Assembly (NCBI GenBank): GCA_017477035.1
Contig: JAFUXW010000139.1
Location: forward strand, 1-17,103
From: Alphaproteobacteria bacterium
GTDB lineage: Bacteria; Pseudomonadota; Alphaproteobacteria; RF32; CAG-239
DNA: 17,103 nucleotides
Direction: 5' to 3'
The notes beneath the pieces are model-generated. The model worked only from the letters and a program-made list of their open reading frames with translations. It was not told the origin of the DNA and did not search any database. Position 1 is the stretch's first letter. Every line of letters begins with the position of its first letter. Of this stretch, positions 1-6,722 are shown piece by piece. The translations under genes were made by a program, and so were the position numbers.

Positions 1-734
1 CGATGTCTTTTTTGGAATTTAATTATATGCTTTTACAAGGATACGACTTCTGCGTATTGTTGCAAAAATACGGTTGTCGTGCGCAGATTGCCGGAGCAGA
101 TCAATGGGGAAATATTACTTCCGGAACAGAATTGGGACGTCGTCGGTATGATACGGAATTATTTGGATTTACCAGTCCGATTATTACCGATTCAGCCGGT
201 AAAAAAATGGGCAAATCTGAAGGAAATGCGGTGTGGATAAATGAGGACAAACTTCCGTCATATAACTATTATCAATATTTCCGCAATATCGGAGATGCCG
301 AGGTAGGAAAGTGCTTGCGTATATTTACCGATTTGCCGATGGATGAAGTTCGTCGCTTGGAACAGTTACAAGACAAAGAAATTAACGAGGCTAAGAAGAT
401 ATTAGCGTTTGAAGCCACTAAAATTTGTCGTGGCTTACAAGAAGCGACGTCTGCACAAGAAACCGCAGTTAGAGCCTTTGAACAAGGTGTCGCCGGTGGT
501 GATTTGCCGACCATAAATGTTGATTTAAATGCCGGTATAGGGGTTTTAGATGCATTTTTACAAATAGGCTTTGTTGCCAGTAAAGGTGAGGCTAGACGTT
601 TAATAAAACAAGCGGGATTGAAGATAAACGATAAACCGGTAACCGATGAAAACTATATTATTACTAAAGCAGATTTGATTGATGGTGCGGTTAAAATAGC
701 TCAAGGTAAGAAAAAATTTGGACTGATTAAATAG
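1..734 (+). CDS. tyrS: Tyrosyl-tRNA synthetase, C-terminal part (5' end outside window)
   Basis: Class I aminoacyl-tRNA synthetase that charges tRNA-Tyr with tyrosine in the cytoplasm. The reading frame is open to the window edge. The ATG at position 3 is an internal Met, because the residues after it match the middle of TyrS (YMLLQGYDF, then GADQWGNITSG, the conserved active-site segment). The KMSKS-type loop appears as KKMGKSEGNAVW at about visible residues 67-78. The last 65 residues or so form an S4 RNA-binding domain (from VLDAFLQIGF through EARRLIKQAGLKIN). About 243 residues are visible, so roughly the first 160 are missing compared with a typical protein of 400-425 residues. The next gene starts 9 nt after the stop, so the two are probably co-transcribed. 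Identity is clear; only the 5' boundary is missing. Confidence 0.96.
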   Translation, partial: MSFLEFNYMLLQGYDFCVLLQKYGCRAQIAGADQWGNITSGTELGRRRYDTELFGFTSPIITDSAGKKMGKSEGNAVWINEDKLPSYNYYQYFRNIGDAEVGKCLRIFTDLPMDEVRRLEQLQDKEINEAKKILAFEATKICRGLQEATSAQETAVRAFEQGVAGGDLPTINVDLNAGIGVLDAFLQIGFVASKGEARRLIKQAGLKINDKPVTDENYIITKADLIDGAVKIAQGKKKFGLIK

Positions 735-743
735 GACTGAAAA

Positions 744-2159
744 ATGTCTAAAGGCTTAAAATATACATTGTATGGTATTTTGCTGTTGGATATTTTAGGT
801 TTGTTTTTGGCATATGTTTTTGCCGAAACTGTATGTTGCGATGAGTTTGAGCATTTGCGGATGAGTTATCTGGTTGGGAATGGATACATTCCGTATCGTG
901 ATTTTTTTGAGCATCATCATCCTTTGTTGTGGTATGTTTTTGCGCCAATTATGATGATCTTGCCACATGATTTTACTTTGACCTATTACACTGCGCGATT
1001 TATTTCATTTGTATTTTCAAGCGCAACTTTTTATTTTGTATACCTTATTTTTCGTGATTTTTTCTCCGATAAGAAACTTTTTGTTTATTTCTTTTTGACA
1101 GTTATGGTTTTTTATCCGATTTGGTTTGGTTTTTCATTTTTTAAACCTGATGTTTATGCCAGATTTTTCTATATAGCTGGTTTGTATGGTTTTATGCATT
1201 ATGTTAAAGGAGAAAAAATAAGAGATTTAACAATTTGCTGCTTGGCATTTACTATATCATTTTTATTTTTGCAAACGTTGGTGTTTGATATATTACCATT
1301 TTTAATGATATCAGCGGTAATAATTTGTAAAAATCCGCAAAAGTGTAAAGACTTTATTATGGCAAGTATCCCGTCATTGTTTTTATTTGCAATGGCAATT
1401 GCATTTTTGTTTTACACTGATTCTATAAAACAATATTTTCAATTAAATTGGGTTTTTAATAGTAAAGTGTTTTCTATGGGAAATGAATACGTTAATAAAG
1501 GAAGCATTATTTATGCGTTTTTTATTCATTTTGCAGGAGGATTTGCTGCACTGTTTTGGTTATATAAAAATAAAAAAATTAATAAATATACGAACATCAT
1601 TGCATTATTATTTACGTGTTCAGTAATTCAGCACTTATTCTTTAAGGCCTATTATGCACATTACCTTATTTTACCATTCATTTTTTGCTCAATGATAATT
1701 GCCGTATTTTTAGAAAATATTGCAGAAAAAAAAGAATATAGAATTTTATTTTGCTATATTGTGGCATTTTTCTTTTGCTCGCTTATTCTGAATTTTGTAA
1801 CTCTGTCTATTAGAAACAATATAAGCATACTGGAGGAAATGAAAAAAATTAATTCCACCAAAGAGTTAGGAATGGTTGTGAGCGGAAATTTATATAAGAT
1901 TTATGATCCACTAATTTCATATTATGTTATGCATACAGATATAGCAATAGTTGATAATGAAATATTTCATAGGTTTCCCGAATATGATTTAGACAGCAAT
2001 ATAACGCTATATAAGCCTTTATACATCGACTATGATGATAGTGATGTTTGGGAGCATCGATTGGAAAACAAAAAATACAGGATTTCAGAAGGTGTTTTGC
2101 AAAATTACGAAAAAATTTCACGTTATCTTTGGCAACGGAAAAATACTTTATCTCAATAA
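744..2159 (+). CDS. Multispanning membrane glycosyltransferase, GT-C / GT39 (PMT/ArnT-like) type
   Basis: A 471-residue, strongly hydrophobic protein with roughly nine to eleven predicted membrane segments. After the first segment (about residues 8-28) a loop carries CCDEFEHLRMSYLVGNG, then YRDFFEHHHPLLWY. This Asp-Glu pair (33-34) in the first extracytoplasmic loop, with a downstream R-D and H-P, is the usual look of GT-C enzymes. These transfer sugars from polyprenyl-phosphate donors on the outer face of the inner membrane. A second acidic site is seen at KPD (about 135-137). The last 110 residues or so are mostly soluble and would be periplasmic. The ATG at 744 follows AGGA at 733-736. The gene is markedly T-rich compared with tyrS and uvrA, partly because Phe and Leu dominate. 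No other glycan gene lies nearby, so donor and acceptor cannot be named. The fold class is likely; the exact family and substrate are uncertain. Confidence 0.72.
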   Translation: MSKGLKYTLYGILLLDILGLFLAYVFAETVCCDEFEHLRMSYLVGNGYIPYRDFFEHHHPLLWYVFAPIMMILPHDFTLTYYTARFISFVFSSATFYFVYLIFRDFFSDKKLFVYFFLTVMVFYPIWFGFSFFKPDVYARFFYIAGLYGFMHYVKGEKIRDLTICCLAFTISFLFLQTLVFDILPFLMISAVIICKNPQKCKDFIMASIPSLFLFAMAIAFLFYTDSIKQYFQLNWVFNSKVFSMGNEYVNKGSIIYAFFIHFAGGFAALFWLYKNKKINKYTNIIALLFTCSVIQHLFFKAYYAHYLILPFIFCSMIIAVFLENIAEKKEYRILFCYIVAFFFCSLILNFVTLSIRNNISILEEMKKINSTKELGMVVSGNLYKIYDPLISYYVMHTDIAIVDNEIFHRFPEYDLDSNITLYKPLYIDYDDSDVWEHRLENKKYRISEGVLQNYEKISRYLWQRKNTLSQ

Positions 2160-3265
2160 ACTTTATTGAATGTTTCATTTTCGTATTTGTAAACAGCGTA
2201 GCTTTCGCTGACCTTCGGTGCACCGTTATGAAACATTTTATTTCCAAATTCGGTTTTAATCTCTTTATTGTTAAGGGTTGTCGAAAGTTTATTGTAATCA
2301 AAAGATTTAGCTTTGTTTACCAATTCCTTCCATAATTTCACGGCAGTGTATCCGTAAAGCGACAACCCTTCGGTATCAAGTCCGCTCAAACGCAGTTTCA
2401 CCAAAGTTTCGGCAAATTCGGGATTGTCATCTTTTCCGCGAAGTTCCATAAAATAAGTTCCTTCGGCCCATCGGTCTAAATAGCGGATATATTCATCTGT
2501 AGCACGATATTTATTGGTAAATATAATAAAGTTTTCATCTTCTTCGCGTATGGCACGTGCCATTTTTCGGATATTTTTGGAGGTTCCGAGTAAAAATACA
2601 ATTTGATTTTGTTCATCAATAACTTTTTCGGACAAATCATCATAGTCTTTATCTGTCATTTGATATGTATAATGCTTTATCACGATAGATTTTCCGTGCT
2701 TTGCAAATTCCTGCATAATAGCCTCAGCTTCCGCAGTGCTGTCACCATCTGCTGTATTACTGATAACGGCGACTTTTTGACCGGCAAATGTTTTGTTGTA
2801 AAAATTGAAAAAGTCTACTGCTTGCTGATTTGTATATCCAAGCATTTTAACTAAACCACTTTTAATTGTTTTGGCTTGTGAATAATTGACGGTTGTAGGA
2901 ATAATTTGAAAAATTTTAGCTTTAGCAAAAACATCAGCCACCACATCAAAAGAATTGGCGCAATAAGGTCCGATAACTAAATTAGGTAAATTTTCTTTAG
3001 AAACAGCTAACATCTGTGCGGTTGATATTGCCATAGAATCATTGCATTCATCATCAACCTCAAGTAAATGAATTTTCTTGCCCAACAATCCACCTTGAGA
3101 GTTTATTTCATCAACAGCTTTTTTGACTCCTATGGAAAGTTCTGTCCCTTGAGACAGATAATCTCCGGCTTTAGGAGCGATGAGAGCAACTGTTATTTTG
3201 GCGCTGACAGGTGACGATATCAGCAATAAAATACCAAAAACTATGTATTTAAAGATACAATTCAT
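2153..3265 (-). CDS. Periplasmic substrate-binding protein, LivJ/LivK-like (Peripla_BP_6), orphan
   Basis: A 370-residue predicted periplasmic binding protein of the branched-chain amino-acid ABC transporter type. The N-terminus at 3265 has a Sec signal peptide: two Lys-flanked positions, a hydrophobic core FGILLLISSP, and likely cleavage after SPVSA at residue 22. The mature protein opens with ITVALIAPKAGDYLSQG, the usual first strand and ligand loop. Cys74 (DDEC) and Cys102 (GPYC) sit where LivJ-type proteins have a disulfide. The ORF could extend to 3319, but a promoter at 3292-3319 occupies that stretch, so the start at 3265 is preferred. No permease or ATPase genes (LivHMGF) lie in the window, so the ligand and transporter are unknown. 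The 3' end overlaps the convergent glycosyltransferase gene by 7 bp. It could instead be a sensor or lipoprotein-like binding protein not tied to a transporter. Confidence 0.85.
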   Translation of the reverse strand: MNCIFKYIVFGILLLISSPVSAKITVALIAPKAGDYLSQGTELSIGVKKAVDEINSQGGLLGKKIHLLEVDDECNDSMAISTAQMLAVSKENLPNLVIGPYCANSFDVVADVFAKAKIFQIIPTTVNYSQAKTIKSGLVKMLGYTNQQAVDFFNFYNKTFAGQKVAVISNTADGDSTAEAEAIMQEFAKHGKSIVIKHYTYQMTDKDYDDLSEKVIDEQNQIVFLLGTSKNIRKMARAIREEDENFIIFTNKYRATDEYIRYLDRWAEGTYFMELRGKDDNPEFAETLVKLRLSGLDTEGLSLYGYTAVKLWKELVNKAKSFDYNKLSTTLNNKEIKTEFGNKMFHNGAPKVSESYAVYKYENETFNKVY

Positions 3266-3291
3266 ATTTATGAACTCAATTAATTTTTTGT

Positions 3292-3319
3292 AATATATCA
3301 AAAAAATTTTTATTTGCAA
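3292..3319 (-). promoter_or_regulatory. Predicted sigma70-type promoter for the binding-protein gene
   Basis: On the minus strand TTGCAA (3314-3319) is followed after 16 nt by TATATT (3292-3297). Transcription would start near 3285, about 20 nt ahead of the ATG at 3265. This argues against the longer ORF start at 3319. Assigned by eye from the consensus only. Confidence 0.5.
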
Positions 3320-3332
3320 TAACTATTAAGGG

Positions 3333-3362
3333 TTGCCAATTTGCGGATAATGATGTTATATA
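3333..3362 (+). promoter_or_regulatory. Predicted sigma70-type promoter for uvrA
   Basis: TTGCCA (3333-3338), an 18-nt spacer and TATATA (3357-3362) would start transcription near 3369, just upstream of the uvrA ribosome-binding site. I see no alphaproteobacterial LexA box (direct GTTC-N7-GTTC) or E. coli-type SOS box between 3266 and 3385. SOS control is therefore not evident here. Confidence 0.4.
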
Positions 3363-3385
3363 TCTTAAGCATTTGTGGAGAAGAT

Positions 3386-6205
3386 ATGACAGAAGAAAAA
3401 TATATAGAAATTAAAGGTGCACGCCAACATAATTTGAAAAACATTAACGTTAATATTCCCAAAAATAAATTAACGGTGATTACCGGCTTGTCCGGTTCGG
3501 GAAAATCATCCCTTGCGTTTGATACCATATATGCTGAGGGGCAGAGGAGATATGTTGAAAGCTTGTCAGTGTATGCCAGACAATTTCTTGATTTAATGAG
3601 TAAGCCGGATGTAGATTCTATTGAGGGGCTTTCTCCTGCTATATCAATAGAGCAGAAAACGGTTTCTCATAACCCACGTTCCACTGTCGGAACTATTACC
3701 GAAATATATGATTATATGCGCCTTTTATGGGCAAGAGCAGGCACTCCTTATTCTCCGGCTACCGGATTACCGATTGAGGCACAATCGGTTTCTCAGATGG
3801 TAGATAGAATTACGGCATACCCTCAGGGAACGAAGATAATTCTTCTTGCTCCGATTGCTCGTGGTAAAAAAGGAGAGTTTAAAAAGGAATTTGCCGAATT
3901 ACAGAAAAAAGGTTTTCAGCGCCTTAATATAGATGATGAAATTTATAACATAGACGAATTACCGGATTTAAATAAAAACATAAAACACAATATAGAGGTA
4001 GTTGTTGACAGATTGGTAATTAAAGAAGGTATTGCCACGCGTTTGGCACAATCGGTGGAAACGGCTCTTAAATTAAGCAACGGTATTTTATACGTTGAAA
4101 ACATGGCTGATAAATCACGCGAAACTTTTTCTTCAAAATTTGCCTGTCCGGTATCAGGGTTTACCATAGAAGAAATAGAACCTCGATTATTCTCTTTTAA
4201 TAATCCGCAGGGCGCTTGTCCGCATTGCGGAGGGTTGGGAGCCAGTTTATATATGGATCCAGAATTGGTGGTTCCAAACGAAAATTTGAGCTTGGCTAAC
4301 GGAGCAATTGCACCGTGGTCAGTCAGCAGTCATTCAATTTTTTACCGCCAAACACTTAATTCTTTATGTGATTACTTGGAAATATCCAATAAAACACCAT
4401 GGAAAGATTTACCGGCCTATGCGCAAGAAACTATATTATACGGATCCGGTAATCGTTGTGTACCGATGGTGTTTTCCAAGTGGGTAAGTGATAAGCCTTT
4501 TGAAGGAGTCATTCCCAATATGGAACGTCGTTTTTTGGAAACTGATTCGGCGGTGGTTAGAGATGAACTTTCTCATTATCAATCGGCTGCACCTTGTGAA
4601 AGTTGTCATGGTAAACGCTTGAAACCTGAGGCCTTGGCCGTGAAAATTTGCGGTTTAGATATTATAGATGTTTCCGAAATGTCAGTTAAAAAAGCCCTTA
4701 AGTGGTTTGAGGGAGTGGAAGAACAATTAACTCCGCAAAAACGTGAAATAGCTCGCAAAATAATTAAAGAAATTCACGAAAGATTAAGTTTTCTGAATAA
4801 TGTCGGGTTGGATTATTTAACTCTGTCAAGGCAATCCGGAACTCTGTCCGGAGGTGAGGCGCAACGGATTCGCTTGGCCTCACAGATAGGAACAGGATTA
4901 ACCGGAGTGATGTATGTTTTAGACGAACCATCAATAGGTTTGCACCAACGAGATAATGATAAACTTTTAGATAGTTTGACACGTTTGCGTGATATAGGTA
5001 ATACCGTTATTGTGGTGGAACATGATGAAGATGCTATGCGCTCTGCTGATTATTTGATTGATATGGGACCTTTGGCCGGAAGTAAAGGCGGGTTTGTAAC
5101 AGCCTGCGGAACAGTTGAGGAAGTACTGAACAATCCGAAAAGTTTGACAGCTCAATATTTAACCGGCAAAAAATGTATTCCGCTTCCGGTAAAACGTCGT
5201 AAAGGAAACGGCAAGTTCTTGGAACTAAAAGGCGCGAAAACCAACAATTTGAAAAATGTAGATTTGAAAATTCCGCTCGGAACGCTGACGTGTGTCACCG
5301 GTATATCCGGTAGCGGTAAATCGTCATTGATTTTGGAAACATTGTTTAAAGCTGTTGATAAAGAACTTAACGGAAGCAGAGTACCACCTGGGCCGTATGA
5401 CAAACTTATCGGACTGGAAAATATTGATAAAGTGATAGATATTGACCAGTCGCCGATTGGCAGAACTCCACGTTCCAATCCAGCAACTTATACCGGAGTG
5501 TTTACCAATATACGCGATTGGTTTGCTGAATTGCCGGAAGCTAAAGCCAGAGGATATACATCGGGGTATTTTTCCTTTAATGTTGCCGGCGGACGCTGTG
5601 AAGCCTGTAAAGGTGACGGCGTTATGAAAATAGAAATGAATTTTCTGCCTGATGTTTATGTGCCATGTGATGCTTGTCACGGAACACGGTATAATCGTGA
5701 AACATTAGAAGTTAAATTTAAGGATAAGTCAATTGCCGATGTTTTGGATATGACAATTGATGATGCCTATGTTTTCTTTGAAAATATACCGGCTATCAAA
5801 CGCCGACTGGATTTGTTGCGCCGTGTCGGTTTGGGGTATGTTAAATTGGGACAACCGGCACCTACACTTTCCGGCGGTGAGGCACAGCGTATCAAACTTT
5901 CCAAAGAGCTCAGTAAAAAAGCTACCGGAAAAACACTTTATATTTTGGATGAGCCGACTACCGGGTTGCATTTTGAAGATATTAAGCATTTATTGGAAGT
6001 GCTTGAAATGTTGGTGGAGCAGGGCAATACGGTAGTGGTTATAGAGCATAATTTAGATGTGATAAAAACAGCCGATTACATCATTGATGTCGGGCCGGAA
6101 GGCGGTGATGGCGGCGGCGAGATTATCGCCACCGGCGCACCGGAAGAAGTTGCAAAAAACAAAAAGAGTTTCACCGGCAAATATTTGAAGGGAAAATTGG
6201 GATAA
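3386..6205 (+). CDS. uvrA: UvrABC excinuclease subunit A
   Basis: The damage-recognition ATPase of nucleotide excision repair. It acts as a dimer that loads UvrB onto lesions. The protein has 939 residues, the usual length (about 940). From the N-terminus: Walker A GLSGSGKS (34-41), a first zinc-finger region with CPVSG and CPHCGG plus a CESCHG motif, ABC signature LSGGEAQRI, Walker B VLDEPS, then the second half with Walker A GISGSGKSS, the second zinc module (CEACKGDG ... CDACHGTRYN), a second LSGGEAQRI and ILDEPTTGLH. The start was chosen at 3386 because GGAG (3377-3380) lies 5 nt upstream and the protein then begins MTEEKYIEIKGARQHNLKN, as in the family. An in-frame start at 3341 would overlap the promoter. 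No missing motifs or truncation are seen. Confidence 0.98.
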   Translation: MTEEKYIEIKGARQHNLKNINVNIPKNKLTVITGLSGSGKSSLAFDTIYAEGQRRYVESLSVYARQFLDLMSKPDVDSIEGLSPAISIEQKTVSHNPRSTVGTITEIYDYMRLLWARAGTPYSPATGLPIEAQSVSQMVDRITAYPQGTKIILLAPIARGKKGEFKKEFAELQKKGFQRLNIDDEIYNIDELPDLNKNIKHNIEVVVDRLVIKEGIATRLAQSVETALKLSNGILYVENMADKSRETFSSKFACPVSGFTIEEIEPRLFSFNNPQGACPHCGGLGASLYMDPELVVPNENLSLANGAIAPWSVSSHSIFYRQTLNSLCDYLEISNKTPWKDLPAYAQETILYGSGNRCVPMVFSKWVSDKPFEGVIPNMERRFLETDSAVVRDELSHYQSAAPCESCHGKRLKPEALAVKICGLDIIDVSEMSVKKALKWFEGVEEQLTPQKREIARKIIKEIHERLSFLNNVGLDYLTLSRQSGTLSGGEAQRIRLASQIGTGLTGVMYVLDEPSIGLHQRDNDKLLDSLTRLRDIGNTVIVVEHDEDAMRSADYLIDMGPLAGSKGGFVTACGTVEEVLNNPKSLTAQYLTGKKCIPLPVKRRKGNGKFLELKGAKTNNLKNVDLKIPLGTLTCVTGISGSGKSSLILETLFKAVDKELNGSRVPPGPYDKLIGLENIDKVIDIDQSPIGRTPRSNPATYTGVFTNIRDWFAELPEAKARGYTSGYFSFNVAGGRCEACKGDGVMKIEMNFLPDVYVPCDACHGTRYNRETLEVKFKDKSIADVLDMTIDDAYVFFENIPAIKRRLDLLRRVGLGYVKLGQPAPTLSGGEAQRIKLSKELSKKATGKTLYILDEPTTGLHFEDIKHLLEVLEMLVEQGNTVVVIEHNLDVIKTADYIIDVGPEGGDGGGEIIATGAPEEVAKNKKSFTGKYLKGKLG

Positions 6206-6210
6206 AAATT

Positions 6211-6438
6211 CTATTCAAAACAGAATTTCATCTCTTTGCCGTATAGTTTGAGCAACTTTCGTAAAGCCTCTATATCGGTAGCTTTGCCGAGTTCCATGGT
6301 ATCAATTAAATCAATCGGGATATGGGGACGTTTAACAACCTGATATATGTATAAATTTCTGTCTTGTCTGGCGTGCCATAATTCACGCCCGATTTCTTTT
6401 CTCATTTTTTTACTGAGTTTAAGTGTATTGTCAATCAT
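6211..6438 (-). CDS. Small XRE-like helix-turn-helix protein, function unknown
   Basis: A 75-residue protein. Residues 16-70 read like a compact XRE/Cro HTH domain: IGRELWHARQDRNLYIYQVV (helices 1-2), a degenerate turn and recognition helix around PIDLIDTMELGK, and a last helix ALRKLLKLYGKEMKF. The pattern 'GREL..AR..R.L...QV...I....I...E.G...D...LRKLLKLYGK' is typical of XRE regulators. However, the recognition helix lacks the usual Ser/Thr-rich start and there is no partner domain. A good Shine-Dalgarno AAGGAG (minus strand, about 9 nt before the ATG at 6438) supports translation. It ends 5 nt from uvrA, tail to tail. A structured RNA with an intrinsic terminator lies immediately upstream on the same strand. 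The gene may therefore be read by terminator read-through, and may act in small-scale regulation. The DNA target is unknown. Confidence 0.6.
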   Translation of the reverse strand: MIDNTLKLSKKMRKEIGRELWHARQDRNLYIYQVVKRPHIPIDLIDTMELGKATDIEALRKLLKLYGKEMKFCFE

Positions 6439-6472
6439 TTCTATGAACTCCTTAATTTGCTTTTGTTAAAAC

Positions 6473-6501
6473 AAAAACCGACTTAAATCTCTTTAAGTCG
6501 G
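6473..6501 (-). terminator. Rho-independent terminator of the structured RNA
   Basis: A perfect 10-bp stem (6478-6487 paired with 6492-6501, loop 6488-6491) reads CCGACTTAAA-GAGA-TTTAAGTCGG on the minus strand. It is followed there by TTTTTGTTTT. On the plus strand the hairpin is preceded by A's and has no T-run after it, so it terminates minus-strand transcription. Confidence 0.85.
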
Positions 6502-6621
6502 GGAGTTCACAACTGTTATGCAAGCAGTCTTGCTTATTCAATATATTAGGCAAGCTCCCCGTTATGAGGAGTTTTTTCTGCATAAGGAGTTGTGATACTC
6601 CGCAGACGACCTCTCGCCTGC
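6473..6621 (-). ncRNA. Structured RNA of unknown family (about 150 nt), independent sRNA or leader of the HTH gene
   Basis: Read on the minus strand, this segment has four nested elements. First, a 5' hairpin starting at the predicted +1 (6615-6621 with 6602-6608, 7 bp including one G-U, 6-nt loop). Second, a 19-bp interrupted long stem: 6597-6601/6502-6506, 6588-6594/6508-6514 and 6579-6585/6516-6522. Third, inside it, two small hairpins (6568-6571/6555-6558 and 6550-6554/6529-6533) that make a three-way junction. Fourth, the terminator at 6473-6501. Its length and layout resemble stand-alone alphaproteobacterial sRNAs. A role as a 5' leader for the HTH gene at 6438 is also possible. I do not recognise a known family: the hallmark sequences of tmRNA, RNase P RNA and SRP RNA are absent, and 6S RNA cannot be excluded by eye. 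The pairing was done by eye, not by energy calculation. Confidence 0.7.
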
Positions 6622-6628
6622 AATAGTT

Positions 6629-6656
6629 ATATTAAGGCAATAAGTATAATTTGCAA
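6629..6656 (-). promoter_or_regulatory. Predicted promoter of the structured RNA
   Basis: On the minus strand TTGCAA (6651-6656), a 16-nt spacer and TAATAT (6629-6634) give a predicted +1 at about 6621, exactly where the first hairpin begins. The -35 and spacer match those of the binding-protein promoter at 3292-3319. Confidence 0.55.
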
Positions 6657-6722
6657 GCAAAAAAACGGTGTCATCAAAAATTTTGGACTTGCTTTTTGGG
6701 TTAATTCTTATATGTTTAAGTT

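Noticed and set aside
3..734. ATG at position 3 as the start of a 243-residue protein
   Set aside because: Sequence before and after matches the middle of TyrS and the frame is open to the window edge, so it is an internal Met of a truncated gene.
3266..3319. Longer binding-protein start at 3319
   Set aside because: It would put extra residues before a clean signal peptide and overlaps the promoter -35/-10.
3341..3385. Upstream in-frame start of uvrA at 3341
   Set aside because: It lies within the predicted promoter and has no ribosome-binding site. The ATG at 3386 has GGAG at proper distance and gives the usual UvrA N-terminus.
5152..5680. Open frames antisense to uvrA and similar shadows elsewhere
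   Set aside because: They mirror the codon structure of strong genes, show no family motifs and have no ribosome-binding sites.
6206..6228. Hairpin between uvrA and the HTH gene as terminator
   Set aside because: The stem is only 7 bp of mostly A/T, overlaps the end of the HTH gene and has no T-run.
6473..6656. tmRNA, RNase P RNA or SRP RNA
   Set aside because: No tag reading frame or tRNA-like ends, none of the conserved RNase P core, and no SRP apical loop. Length also disagrees for the first two.
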